Assembly: GCF_018691265.1 (NCBI RefSeq)
Contig: NW_024881316.1
Location: 29,695,319-29,759,318 of the forward strand
Source: Tyto alba
Lineage: Eukaryota; Chordata; Aves; Strigiformes; Tytonidae
DNA length: 64,000 nt
Reading direction: 5' to 3'
The translations under genes were made by a program, and so were the position numbers. This document shows, piece after piece, positions 53,086-64,000 of the stretch (its first letter is position 1; each line of letters opens with the position of its first letter). The notes under the pieces are model-generated. The model saw only the letters and a program-made list of their open reading frames with translations. It was not told the origin of the DNA and did no database searches.

Positions 53086-53948
53086 TTGAAGGAAAAAGAA
53101 GTATGCTTTCCCATACAGAGGGATCTTGACAGGCTTAAGAGTTGGGTCCCTGAAAACCTCATGAAGTTCAACAAGGTCAAGTGCAATGTCCTGCACATGG
53201 GTTGAGGCAATCCCAAGCACAAATACAGGCTGGGCTATGAGTGAATAGAGAGCAGCCCTGCGGAGAAGGACTTGGGAGTAGTACTGGATGGAAAACTGAC
53301 TATGAACCAGCAGTGTGCTTGCAACCCAGAAAGCCAACTGTATCCTAGGCTGCATCAAGAGAAGTGTGGCCAGCAGAACAAGGGAGGTGATTCTCCCCCT
53401 CTACTCCACTCTTGTGAGACCCCACTTGGAGTACTGTATTCAGATCTGAGGGCCCCAAAATAAGAAGTACATGGGTCTACTGAATTGGTTTCAGAGGAAG
53501 GTCACAAAGATGATCAGGGGGCTGGAGCACTTGTCCTATGAGGACAGGTTGAGCGAGTTGGGATTGTTCAGCCTGGAGAAGAGAAGGCTCCGGGGAGAAT
53601 TTATAGTGGCCTTCTAGTGCTTAAAGAAGGCTACAGGAAAGATGGGGAGCAACTCTTTATCAAGGAATGTAGGGATAGGACAATGGGTAATGATTTTACA
53701 GTGAAAGAGAGCATATTTAGATTAGGAAGAAATTCTTTCCTGTGAGGGTGGTGAGGCACTGGAACAGGTTTCCCAGAGTGGTTGAGGTTGCCCCATCATT
53801 GGAAATGTTTGAGGCCACATTGTATGGGGTTTTGATTAATCTGATCTAGTGGAATATGTCCCTGCCCATGACAGTGGTGTTGGAACTAGATAATTTTTAA
53901 GGTCCCTTCTAATCCAAACCATTATAGGATTCTGTGATTCTGTGATTC
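53086..53948 (+). mobile_element. CR1-F: 0.86-kb 5'-truncated CR1, plus strand
   Basis: Begins within ORF2 (CAGAGGGATCTTGACAGGCT at about 53116-53135). It carries the GCATCAAGAGAAGTGTGGCC and GAGGACAGGTTGAG segments typical of CR1 and ends with the terminal repeat ATTCTGTGATTCTGTGATTC at about 53948. It overlaps the second half of the CR1-A/B near-identical tract but differs from both throughout. It lacks the 6-bp ACAAAT duplication that A and B share, so it serves as a local out-group. Confidence 0.94.
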
Positions 53949-56539
53949 CTATGTCTGCTCCTTACTAGTGTTTTTTAAATTTTGTACACAAAAATAGCAA
54001 CGTAACAGTTACTGCTAGGTAAGACATCTTGCAATACAATTATAAAATATTTTGAGAATGCAGACCACCATGTAGTTGAATTATTAACATTATCCTCCTC
54101 ATAAAAAAGCATCACATGAATGTCATTGTTTGAGCATATGTCTTCCATTTGGGGAAGTATAATTGACCTATTAAACAAGTACTAAAGCCATATTTTGACT
54201 ACTGACCTCAATGGGATGCAGAGTTTATACTGCAATTGTTTACTTTGTTGTTTATGTCATAGCATTTATTGTCTTAGGTTGTAAGTATGCAATGTAAGGT
54301 TATACAGATGTTATTGTACAGAGTCTTACAATGCTACCATTTCTAAAATGCATCTTTCATGAAACTGCAAATGACACATTTTCATTAGTTTTAAAAAATG
54401 TTTATGTATGAACCTCTACTGAGATTTATATGATTATCTGACAACTTCACATATTCCCTCGCTATCCTTCTCTAATTTATTCTTCCTTGCCATTTCCTAT
54501 GTGTATTGTGTGGCAGGTTGTTTGTAAACATCATATTTATATTACCAACCTCTTTCAGCACTGATAATTTTCACCCAGAAATATTCTCTGCCATACAGAT
54601 CCCAATGTAGATATGTTTACATATCAGATAATTCTAAAAATTTTAGGAAGTTCTGTTACTGTATTATGAGACACATATTTTGTTCATTTCAAAGCTGTTG
54701 AAAAATAATAACACAATAAAACAAAACAGAAAATCTTGTACAAATCCAAGTTGTCACTATTTTGTATTGTAGTATCCAGTGTCTTAAGAATCAATTATGA
54801 TAAATTACATAAATATACATATAAAAAAATCCAAAATAACCTAAAGATCTTCAAATCTGAACAGCTGCATCTAGTGGTTCCTTTAGAAATAACTGTTATT
54901 TTACTTGCTCAGAAATGTAATCTAGGCACCAGCTTTAAAATATTTTGATAACTGACTGTTATGTTAGGCATCTGTTGTAACCTAGGTATGACTGGATCAT
55001 TTCAGAAGAATTTTAACTCTTTAAAAAAATTCCATTTTTTTTTTTTTTTGTGAAGTCAATATTGCTTTAAATAATTTTGAACAATCTAATTTTTTGTTTT
55101 ATTTTTGTTCATTAAACATATCCAAGGTATCTTGGGAAAGATGCATTCTTTTGAGATGTAATGGTTAGAAGAGCTTAATAACACAGAAGATAACATCCAC
55201 TACTCTGATCCTTCTTATTCACAAAACAACAGCAACAACAAGCAAACAAACAAAAATAACATTTTTTTAAAGACTTCACAGGTACTCAAAGTGTTTGCAT
55301 ACTTCAAAATAATGAAACTTTTAGGAAATTAGTGACAATTCTTGGAAAATTTGCTTTATATCTTGAGTCTGCAAACTGGACTCTGTAAATCTTTGACTGC
55401 TCTTTTGAAACCAGGGTGCTGCATTATTCAAGTTTTCAAAGTTTCGTTTCATTTAAATATGGATGCTAGTAATCATAGCTCACCTGACCTTCACACATCT
55501 GTACACAATATTTCTTTGTTGGAAGATAAAAACATCTCTGTGGGAACTTCTACGTTTACTTTCTATGCAAATTACAATCATTTTATACAACAAAGTGGAG
55601 GCATACAGATACTTCCAGTTTTGGTTGCCTATTCCCAATGTGGAAAATTCAGAAAGAGGATAATCAGCCTTGGGGCTATGTTGTTTACCTCAGTGATTCT
55701 TTTTATGGTTTTCTGAAGAAAAGGAATTCAGTGTTACCGCTACTGGGTTGCACATAATATTGCTGGAAATAATTGCATAGTAAATAAATAATAAAGGTTC
55801 TACATTTCTTTATATTCCATTTTGTTTCTTCTTTCTATTTTATGTCATGTGTTATGCAGAAGATGCAAATCAGCACTGAGAAAATGATAACACCAATTTC
55901 ACTTACATAGTATATTTACAGTAATATGTTTAGAATGTGACTATAATAGAAGTTAAAATCCTAATTACATTTACAGTGAAGTTTGGGAGCTGTCTTATAG
56001 TGCTATAAAAGGAAAACAATGAATCTGTACTCTATTGTGAGATACACTTCATGCATCCCTGATAGTGGAATATTGCCAGGGTTACTTTCCAGCAACAAAT
56101 GAGTGTTCCACAATACAAAACAGAGAGATAAGACTAATAAATGGAAGCCACAAAATTCAGTAAGATTCTGAATTTCCATTTCCCTGAAAATGTCCACCTA
56201 TTACAAACACATACATAAAGATATTTATTTGCTTTCAGAGGACTAACAGTCTGTCAGACATTGTAATAAATCATCTAGATTTGAGCCTTTACACAACAAA
56301 TATATAAAAGTGGACTCAGAGACTTAGACTCAATTCAACCTGTTCTACAATTAAGTCTTTTTAGAGGGGAATGCTAACAAACATTTATCACATATTCTAC
56401 CATAGCTTCCTTGTGTGGGAAAATAACTGGCAGCTCTCTTAACTGTTCAGTTCTTTATACAGTAATTAAGACACTGATTTGTTATTTCACTCTGCATTCT
56501 TATTTTAAATAACTGTCACAGAAGCTCACATAATCAAAT
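53949..56539. other. Unique AT-rich DNA, no gene seen
   Basis: The 124-codon open frame at 55342-55716 is AT-rich with no recognised domain and no clear splice context; treated as chance. A T15 run lies at 55035-55049. Confidence 0.55.
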
Positions 56540-57115
56540 CAGACAGGTGTTAAACTCAACAAAATTTCTGTTTTAATCAAAATCGGTTAGAACTCTGACA
56601 ACATTATCAAACCACAGGTTGAAGATATAAGAGGAAATTAATACTGCACAACTAACTTAAGAATTATTAAACCTTAGAAATGATGACAAAATGTACAAAT
56701 CACTAACCTAAAATAGGAGGGCTCTCAACCTCAAGGAATTTCCTCAGGTGGTATCCCAACCCAAGAGGAGAGTCCCCACCTGCAGACGCACTGTTCTGAG
56801 GACTGGCTCAAAATGTCCCACCAGCAGGTCTCCATTTATACCCTAGTCAAATCTGATCAGTGGTCATATATGGTTAAAAGTCTAGAAGTTTCTTTTGACT
56901 GAAGTATTTCACTGGTTGGGGTCCATCTTCTGACCATAGTCACTATACATATGACTTTGTCCTGCTGATTGGTCTGCCTGACCCCTAAGTCCCAACTAAT
57001 AGTTTTTCCAACAGTCAAGAAGTTTCTAGTGTTTTTTTTTTTTTTTTTGAGGGTGCACCTCCCATAGTAAATCAGCTTAACATCCTTCAGCTGAAAGTGC
57101 AAATGCCTGTATAAC
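56540..57115 (-). mobile_element. Probable old ERV LTR, minus strand
   Basis: On the minus strand there is a CCAAT-type box (ACCAATCAGC, plus-strand 56964-56973) followed by a TATA-like TATAAATGG (56832-56840). A GC-richer leader region with GGGACTCTCCTCTTGGG and TTGAGAGCCCTCCTATTT segments comes next, then a TTTAATAA polyadenylation-like signal near 56663-56670. Order and spacing fit U3-R-U5. A T17 run (57032-57048) sits in U3. Neither terminus nor a target duplication is clear, so the ends are approximate and the family is unassigned. Confidence 0.5.
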
Positions 57116-60100
57116 ATATTAAAAGATATTAAATATTATTTTCTATACAAAATTGTCTCTTTTCTTTCTGTGAAAAGTAGACAATCTGCAAGTACTCTGT
57201 GTTGCACAGTCTAGCCATGAAGGTACAGAAGCAGAATGGATAAAGCATCAATAAACTCATATCAGCAAAGAGGCAAGAAGACTGTGCTTGCCAAAGAGCC
57301 AATACTTCAACAGAGAAAGTATCTGAAGTTGTAGGAACACAAAATATGAAAACCAATGCATTAAGCTTGTCCACCACTCTCACCATCACTGACTAACTGC
57401 TGTACAAAATTTTTCCGGTGCTGTATTGCCTAGAGACAAGACAGTTTTTACATTGCATCAGTGTAATACATACATATGTACATACATACGTTGCTTTTCA
57501 ATGTTATCAGTCTAATTCTCCTCCACAGCAATAGCACCAGCAAAAAAAAACATGCATCTAATCTTCTCCTTTACATGAGCTGCATGTACATTTACAGAAG
57601 CAACTTGATTCAACTATAGACTTTGACTCTTCTGGCCTTTAAGGTATTGCAAAGCAAAAAGGTGAGAGATGCATGAGCTCCCTTCTATCCCACTCAGTAG
57701 CTCACAAAAAGACCAGGTACAGAAAATTGGAATTGCGGCCTGATAATGAAAGGAGTGTGTCTTCTGAACCTCTCCCCTCTCTGCTCTTCCTTTTGGAATA
57801 GAGGCAATCTTCAACATGTGTAATTCACCACTATGCCATTCCACATGCCTTTCAGGAGACTAAAATGGCTATTGAAGCTCTTTTGTAGGAATAATTTTTC
57901 CTGTGCCTTTTAGCGGGCAGTTGTTTTGGGCACAGACTTAGGGCCAGTAGAATTTTTTGTGCAATCTCAGAGCAAATCAGTGTTCACAATTCCACACTGT
58001 TTGTTTTTCTAAGACATCTCAGAGCTTTTAAGACTGCCTCCAGTTTGGCTTTTTTAAAGTTCTTGAATTTTACTGATGAAAAGGACCAGACAATGATAAC
58101 AAATGTGTTTTTTTTCCAAGAGATCAACCTAGCAAAAAGCAAATTTTCTCTAGCAAAATGAAAGACGAAGTTACATACTGGTGTTATGAAGGTCATTCTC
58201 AACACTGAGAGTCTGGTGACAGCAGTGGAAATGCTCATCTCCTCTCTGCCAGGAGCAGAGCTTGAAATCTCTCGATGGGTTTTCAGTTTCTTCATCAGTC
58301 CATCATGGAGGAGTTCACCAGGTTCTGGAAATATACTGCGTTCTGAACATCACTGTGGTGCTGAGGAACTAAGTTGGCAAGAGAAAGGGAATTTATTTAA
58401 TATATAATTAAAAGAGTAATTTGGACTAATCTTTTGGATAAATTGCAATTTTCTCATTAGCAAATATATGTAGACATTTTCAAATGCCATTTTGGTAGTG
58501 TTATGCAAGCAACTAAAAAGCTTGAATCATCTTTGGCTGAGTAAAGAGCTTGTGCCTGTACACCCAGGATGTAACTGTTATGCTGGAAGATACAATTCTT
58601 CCAGAAATTCTGTTAATGGATATATCCAAAACTCACATACAGAAGTGTTTTTCCTCTGCTTTTATACTAAATTAAGAAGCAATTAAATGAATTTTTATTT
58701 AATCACAGCTGGGATAATAAGATCCTCTTCCCAAGGTACAGACCACTGTGACAAAGTTTGAATGGAAGCTCATCCATGTAGTCTGAAAGGTTTCTTCTGA
58801 GACTTTTTTGCAATTGTGATGGCTTTGTCATTGTTCTGATTACAGTTGACTATCTGAGTATATATGGGATGAACCAGAAAACAAGCTGACAGATAAACAG
58901 TGAGAGTTTGGTTTTGGGAGAAATAAAGTTTCTTTAAGCACAAAACTGTTTGGAAGGACAGTTTTAATTTCTAAACAAGGAAACTTTTTGGTTTTCGTTT
59001 TCCTTGAAATGTATTTGTTAAAAGCTCCTTATGAGCTTCCCTATTTTTCTAGTCTAGATAAGCTAGAAAGCTTTTCTGCTTATACTTGCTAGCAGAAGAC
59101 ACTCTTTCTGCCTCAGTCTGTCAGTGGCTAAATACTTCATTTGTTTAACCGAAAAGGCATAGAGTTTCTCATTGGATAACCTCAAAATAATCCATGTGGA
59201 TTCTAGTCACTGAAAAAGTACTCCAAAAGGTTACTTAGAACAAGATTATCACTTTTATGAAATGAAATCCTATAGGTACTTTGTGATCACATTTTTAGAA
59301 ATCAGGTTAAAATGAAAAGAAATGAAAGCATTTATTTACAAAATATGTAACGTAACAGGGCTTTCAAGGATACAGGTGACAAGGAAGGCAATAGCCATGC
59401 TTAATTTACTTTACCAAAGGACAGTTCCAAAAAGCCTTCCCTCACCCCCATTTTCTGACAACTGGTAACAATATCCCAAGCATTCAACAGATCAGGTGCT
59501 AGTTCATATTTTACACACACATTAAAGAGAACCTTCAGAGAAGGAAGGATGTTATGTTTCGGTGGTCACTCCTCCCTGTTCTTGGAGTTCATTAAAATTC
59601 AACTTTTCTTTTTCCCTGTTAGACCTTAACTTACACAGGACACTGGATCCTCTTTTTATGGACTTCAAAAGTTCTAATGACACGTTGAGAGGAGGTTAGA
59701 ATATTTTGCATGCTTATTTGAACTATTGGCAAATCACAAGCCATAAAGAGAAAAATCATGGAAGAGTAGAATACCTTTTCCAGGTCAGTAAGACAATGTG
59801 TAAAAAAACAGTGTAAAGTCTTCAACATAAAATTTCAAATTGACAACTGTGATTTTTCCAAGTATAAAATGTGATGACTTCCTGTGATTTTTAACTTCAC
59901 TTTAGAGTGAGAATAGACTTATATCAATAGATGGAATCTTCAACCATACTTTAAGATCTGTCATAACTATCAGGAAAATAGAAATCTTCAAATAAATTAT
60001 GTTTAATAACTGTTGTTACTCCAAATAAATACCTGACTCATGTTATTAGATATTAGATTCTCTTGCTATTAAAAATTGTGTGGCAAGACCTTTAGCACTG

Positions 60101-60920
60101 TCCAAGTCGTTGGAGTTACAGAATACAATGCCCTGTGCCTGCATTTGTGGAGTGATCCTCTGTACTTAAAGAACAAACAAGAAATAACATTAATATAGTG
60201 GTTTAAAAGGATGTTAGTAAAGCTGGTTGGGAAAACACTGTAGAGACAAGACTAAGCATGGTTGGATGAGCTGAAAATTGAAACATTCACTATGCCCTTT
60301 TTCTTTCACTTAGACACTATCTCCATGCCTTTTCATCCTACAACTGCCTTTCAGACAATTTACATACCCAAGTCAAAGCCAAATAATGTTTTTATTTAAA
60401 TAGCAGATTACTTAGAGAAGAATTGTCTCCTGAAGTTAAGCAAGTGCTTTTAGATTTAAGACACTTGGCTTTTACTTCAGAATTCTATAGTTGTCGATCT
60501 ACTTGAATAAGTGACATGATCTTTTAATTAGGTTTTCAATAAAAGACAACAAAAAGCTTAGAAATATTTCTGCTGCCTCATAAGCAAACATTTGTTTGCT
60601 TTTGGACAGGGATCTTGTTGCAATCAGTTGCACCCAAATGGAAGACATGAAACAAAGAACTGTGAATTACTCTGAGTATGTAGTGCTCAACATAAGAAAT
60701 ATCTTTAAATGTCTCTTGCTGTATGCTGACTGATTATGTTTCATGCTGCACAAACACAAGAAGACCAAAAACATCTGCTACTGTTTTAGACTTTTTGATT
60801 ATGTACATACCAGTGATGTGGTTCATATTTATAACTTTTTCACAACTGACAAAAGGAGGCAGCACTCAGGTTCATTAAATTTAAACAAGGAAGATAGAAT
60901 TTCAGGTTAGACATCATAGG
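57116..60920. other. Unique AT-rich DNA, no gene seen
   Basis: No supported gene. A short (TACA)n run lies at about 57466-57489. Overlapping open frames on both strands at 57984-58407 have no recognisable domain. Confidence 0.55.
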
Positions 60921-61452
60921 TGTTTGCGGAGCCGCGGAAGAACGACACGCCGAGATGGGTTCAATGTGGGTGATAGAGCATCAAATCTACTTTATTGGTC
61001 CGGGTACATATATTTATACAGACAACGCTAATTATTATGCTTACTAGTCACTAGCTGATTGGCTTAAGCTGTAAAGGTCGTATTCGCACGGTCCACCTAC
61101 TTGCAGTTAGCTTACAGCACAAGCTTCTCATAACACTAAGTTTCTCATGTTACTATTTCTAATTCCTCTTGACTTGTTTTCGATACACGACAGTACCGTA
61201 ACACAATGTTTCTCAGACCACCGTTACCATAACACTAGGTTTCTCAGACCACTACTCCCAATTCCTCTCAACCTGTTTTCGACACACCACGGTACACAGG
61301 GCTGAAGCATCCTTGGCATTCTTTGTGTATCAGCAGCTGTGAGCAGCTGCAGGCAAACCCTAGTGAGGCCCAGCATCAGCGGGTAAAGCAGGCTCTGATC
61401 ATACAATTGCTCGGTGGGCTCATGACCCTTGTCTCTGAGCCATTCTCCAACA
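60921..61452 (-). mobile_element. Solo ERV LTR (ERVK-like architecture), minus strand
   Basis: On the minus strand it starts TGTTGGAGAATGG at 61452 and ends GCGGCTCCGCAAACA at 60921, giving TG...CA termini and a length of 532 bp. It has a CCAAT box (61058-61062), a TATA box (TATAAATA, 61011-61018) and a polyadenylation signal AATAAA (60991-60996) in the right order. U3 contains an imperfect repeated unit (61129-61197 and 61228-61295, with a partial copy between). It is CpG-rich compared with the flanks, suggesting a fairly recent insertion. No internal retroviral sequence is present and the flanking bases (CATAGG, GCTGTT) do not form a target duplication. The ERVK-like label is tentative. The open frame at 61224-61406 is incidental. 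Confidence 0.8.
61129..61295 (-). repeat. Imperfect enhancer-like repeat in the LTR U3
   Basis: A unit of about 68 bp (61129-61197) recurs at 61228-61295. Shared landmarks are CATAACACTA, TTTCTCA, AATTCCTCT, TGTTTTCGA and a terminal GTAC. The 30 bp between them repeats the first third of the unit once more (TAACACAATGTTTCTCAGACC). It lies upstream of CCAAT and TATA in LTR orientation. Confidence 0.8.
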
Positions 61453-61906
61453 GCTGTTAAGAGTCTTCAGATTTGTGAAATCAAAGTTGATTGGAATACA
61501 TATACAATACTAACAAATTCTGTGTTTAGAATTATTGATTCATTCAATCAGACCTGTTTGGTCTGTTTTCACTGTGAGGGTTTGAGACAAACATATTCAT
61601 TATTTTCCAAATAACACCCATCTTCACTAACTTCAGCTTTATAAAATTTAAATGTTTGGAGATAATTGTTTAGTTCTCTGTTGTGAGTAGTGATGACATA
61701 ACTGTAGAGTGATTTAGTTCACTTTAGTTTTAAGTGCAAATTTATCTTGAGATGGGGTGAACTTTCATCAGATTATGTCCCTCTATCTCCTTTGATTAGA
61801 AAGGTAGCATAGTTCATCAACTTGCCTGCCTAATATAGAGACAGTATATCTGGATAAGATAAATACCATCCTGCTGAAGTTCTGGCAGATCAGCTCTGAT
61901 TAGTAA
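61453..61906. other. Unique spacer between two solo LTRs
   Basis: About 450 bp of AT-rich sequence with a 61-codon chance open frame; no gene seen. Its last five bases (AGTAA, 61902-61906) are the left copy of a target-site duplication. Confidence 0.6.
61902..61906. repeat. Target-site duplication AGTAA (left)
   Basis: Matches 62398-62402 exactly on the other side of the solo LTR. Confidence 0.85.
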
Positions 61907-62397
61907 TGTTGTCTTTTGAGCCTGGTCAGCAGCTAAACACCACGCAGTCACTCACCCACCCTCCCCCCACTTGGGAATGGGGAGGGAATCGGAGGGGCAA
62001 AGGGAGACTCACGGGTTGAGATAAAAACAGTTTAATAACAGTGACAGAATAATACACTGACAGCAGTGTCAACGGGTAATGTACAATACAGCTGCTCACC
62101 ACCTGCCAACCGACACTCACCTGCTCCCAGCTGGCAATCCCCAACACAAATTCACAGCAGCAACACTGCCACAAGTGGCAGCCCCTGACAGCCCACTCCT
62201 GCCTTTATATAGTGAGCACAATGTCACGTGACATGGACTATCAGCCAATCGGGGCCCAGCCCTCCAGCTGTGCTCCCCCCGCCCCCGCACACAGGTGAGG
62301 GCACTGGGACCTGGGGAGCCCCTGGGGTCTCAGGGTGCTGCAGCACTCCTCCTGCTGCCGAACCAACGGGAACTCTAGGCCAGCCCCAACCAGGACA
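61907..62397 (-). mobile_element. Solo ERVL-like LTR with 5-bp target duplication
   Basis: On the minus strand it begins TGTCCTGGTTGGGG at 62397 and ends ACAACA at 61907 (491 bp, TG...CA). Identical AGTAA pentamers flank it (61902-61906 and 62398-62402), a 5-bp target duplication as expected for ERVL-class elements. Promoter signals in LTR orientation are an inverted CCAAT box (62244-62248), the palindrome GTCACGTGAC with an E-box core (62223-62232), TATATAAA (62204-62211) and an ATTAAA polyadenylation signal (62031-62036). High G+C and CpG indicate limited decay. No internal retroviral DNA remains, so it arose by LTR-LTR recombination. Open frames on both strands (61926-62174, 62228-62497) are incidental. 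Confidence 0.88.
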
Positions 62398-62402
62398 AGT
62401 AA
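62398..62402. repeat. Target-site duplication AGTAA (right)
   Basis: Matches 61902-61906 exactly. Confidence 0.85.
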
Positions 62403-62423
62403 TTAAAATGCAGGTGCAAGAAC

Positions 62424-62540
62424 ATGCTTCCCATTTTTTCCTACTTGCTTCTTCTGATATTTTTTTCCTTCATCCAACATATGATCAAAGCAGATGAAGT
62501 TTTCTTCCAGGAATGGAACTTGACACGTCTAGTTAAGAAG
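62424..62540 (+). CDS. Candidate first coding exon with signal peptide (unverified)
   Basis: An ATG at 62424 opens a frame of exactly 39 codons that ends at AAG/GTAAGG, a strong splice-donor match in phase 0 (GT at 62541). The predicted peptide starts with a hydrophobic stretch (LPIFSYLLLLIFFSF) like a signal peptide, with a plausible cleavage after IKA. DEVFFQEWNLTRLVKK follows, which includes an N-glycosylation sequon (NLT). I do not recognise the protein family. Weak points: T-rich DNA readily encodes hydrophobic runs, the frame also continues past the donor to 62648, and no downstream exon could be paired. An alternative 30-nt exon could start after TTTCTTCCAG at 62511. The solo LTR ends only 26 bp upstream and points away. 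Confidence 0.25.
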
Positions 62541-64000
62541 GTAAGGATTGTGTTTCACTTCAGGATCTGCTCTCAGCTCACAAATCACTTTTTCTTCCTC
62601 ATTGAATTTCATGTCCATAGTTACAGTTTTATTTTAAATGTCTTGTGAAACATACATTAGAATCCATTATTATACACATATATAAATAAAAACTCACATA
62701 ATGAATTTAAAAGACTTTAGATAAAATAATATTTGCACAATTTTTTACGTTTATATGCTGATATCTATTGCCTTAACCATTACGTCTTTAAGATATTTGA
62801 TCTGAATAGAATAAGATATGAGGTATGCTTAATTTCTAGTAAAGTAGTATCTGAAAGCAATCTTTATTAAGAAGATTAGTTAAGTTATAAGTTCATTGAA
62901 ATCATATTTTGATTTGTCATTTATCAGTGTTGATTCACCATTCATGAGTATTTTGTCAAGAAAAATTAAAATGTGTAGTTTTATCTAAGAATTAAGTCTA
63001 TAGTAAGATAATAAGTGTTTAAATATCTATAAACTGAAATGTCTGCACAGGAAAAATATTCTAATTTTGTTTTTAAAAACTATTATGTCTGTATGAATAA
63101 GCCAGGCACAAGTGGAATACTCCTCCTCCAATATATATGAAACCATGTTTTCTGGAAACTCATGAGGAAAGCAACTAAAACCACAGAATCAATTGTGGGA
63201 AGATATTTACATTTTGCTGCTTACTAGTGTGTTCTTTCAAAATTCTTAGCATAAATGTGCCATTGTCTTGACTTATATTACCTGGCGCAATATAGCAGCA
63301 CACCAACTTCATTTAAAATGATCAAAATCATAAATGTAGCACTCTGGTAATCAGTGTGGTGTGTAGTATTTTGGTTTACTTTCCTTTTTATTTTTGACAC
63401 TTTTTTGTTGCTTTCTAATATTAGTCCTTCTTTTGTCTGCCAGCATTACTGGTGCTCTTCTGCAACCAAAGAATCCCATGGGGCTCTTCCTTGCTTGCAC
63501 AACCCCAGCTACACCTTTGGAAAAAAAAAAAAAAAAAAAAAAAGAAAGACACTTCACAGGGTGAGATCCCTCTGAAATTTAAAAAAAAAAAAAAAAAAAA
63601 TAAATAGCTCTTTTGTTTTGTGTGTCTGTCTAGAACAGACATTAAACACACAGTTGAAGACAAAGTACTGGTAGACTTTCTACTTTGCCCTTATGTGACT
63701 GTTTCAGTGTAGACACAAATATTAAAATAAACACAGAATATTAATGAACGTTGAGTATTGTTTAGGCCATAGAAGTAGACCATTTCACAAATAATTTCTA
63801 ATTTCTTGGAATTTCAAAAAGTGAAAGAAATCTTATGAAGACCTAACATTTGATTCAAATGTAGTTTTCTAAATCTAATCCATTCATTTTATGCTCTCCC
63901 TTTATTGCTCATAAAGAAAAATAGAGCATGCAACATTGAATGGATTCACAGATAAAATGGAGAAGGGGCCAATTCTATTTCCTGAGGACACTAAGCTTTT
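62541..64000. other. Unique AT-rich DNA with two poly(A) tracts
   Basis: No gene seen beyond the exon candidate. A23 (63521-63543) and A20 (63581-63600) runs lie 37 bp apart and follow a GC-richer 100 bp. Confidence 0.55.
63521..63600. repeat. Two close poly(A) tracts
   Basis: A23 at 63521-63543 and A20 at 63581-63600, separated by a 37-bp unique spacer. The second is followed by TAAATAG. No retroelement body was identified upstream. Confidence 0.85.

Noticed and set aside
55342..55716. 124-codon open frame
   Set aside because: No recognisable domain, AT-rich, an overlapping frame is also open; no supporting exon signals.
1..64000. CRISPR arrays, bacterial operons, rRNA or tRNA genes
   Set aside because: None seen: there are no regularly spaced direct repeats, cloverleaf-like sequences or rRNA cores, and the sequence is vertebrate in character.

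Overview
The window looks like a gene-poor, AT-rich stretch of a bird nuclear genome. The evidence is the repeat content. There are six CR1 (chicken repeat 1) LINE copies, several with the diagnostic ATTCTRTG-type 3' terminal repeats and CR1-type endonuclease and reverse-transcriptase remnants. There are also several avian-style endogenous retrovirus LTRs. I see no Alu, B1 or L1-like elements. Unique DNA is CpG-poor. I cannot name the species from the sequence. I found no convincing complete protein-coding gene, rRNA, tRNA or CRISPR. Nearly all longer open frames are either CR1 relics (both strands) or chance frames in T-rich DNA.

Layout: 1-4,570 is mostly unique, with a small GC/CpG-richer patch near 820-1,190. 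4,567-4,767 is an LTR fragment (minus strand) abutting a 35-T tract. 4,768-11,009 is unique AT-rich DNA. 11,010-11,459 (plus) and about 14,545-14,988 (minus) are two more fragments of that LTR family. 15-25 kb is unique, including a CpG-retaining block near 18.5-18.7 kb. CR1-A lies at about 25,040-26,445 (plus). 26.4-31.8 kb is unique, with a GC-richer patch at 29.6-30.5 kb. CR1-E, a long relic of about 2.9 kb with endonuclease and RT remains, lies at 31,830 to about 34,705 (minus). 34.7-44.9 kb is unique with long T tracts. CR1-C (minus, 44,952 to about 45,290) faces CR1-B (plus, about 45,425-47,282). CR1-D (minus) is at 49,134-49,745 and CR1-F (plus) at about 53,086-53,948. A probable old LTR lies at about 56,540-57,115 (minus). 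Two CpG-rich solo LTRs lie close together at 60,921-61,452 and 61,907-62,397, both on the minus strand. Just beyond the second LTR is a short open frame that looks like a signal-peptide exon followed by a good splice donor.

The most striking observation is that CR1-A and CR1-B, 20.8 kb apart, share a tract of about 970 bp that is more than 99% identical (25,148-26,117 versus 45,961-46,928). The CR1 sequence on both sides of the tract differs by more than ten percent by eye. The shared tract carries lesions common to both copies, including loss of the RT catalytic FADD segment and a 6-bp duplication. This pattern fits inter-element gene conversion, or an assembly/polishing artefact, rather than two independent insertions. 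I found no novel multi-gene system. The remaining interest lies in retroelement recombination, LTR architecture, unusually long homopolymers, a few possible conserved non-coding blocks and the exon candidate.
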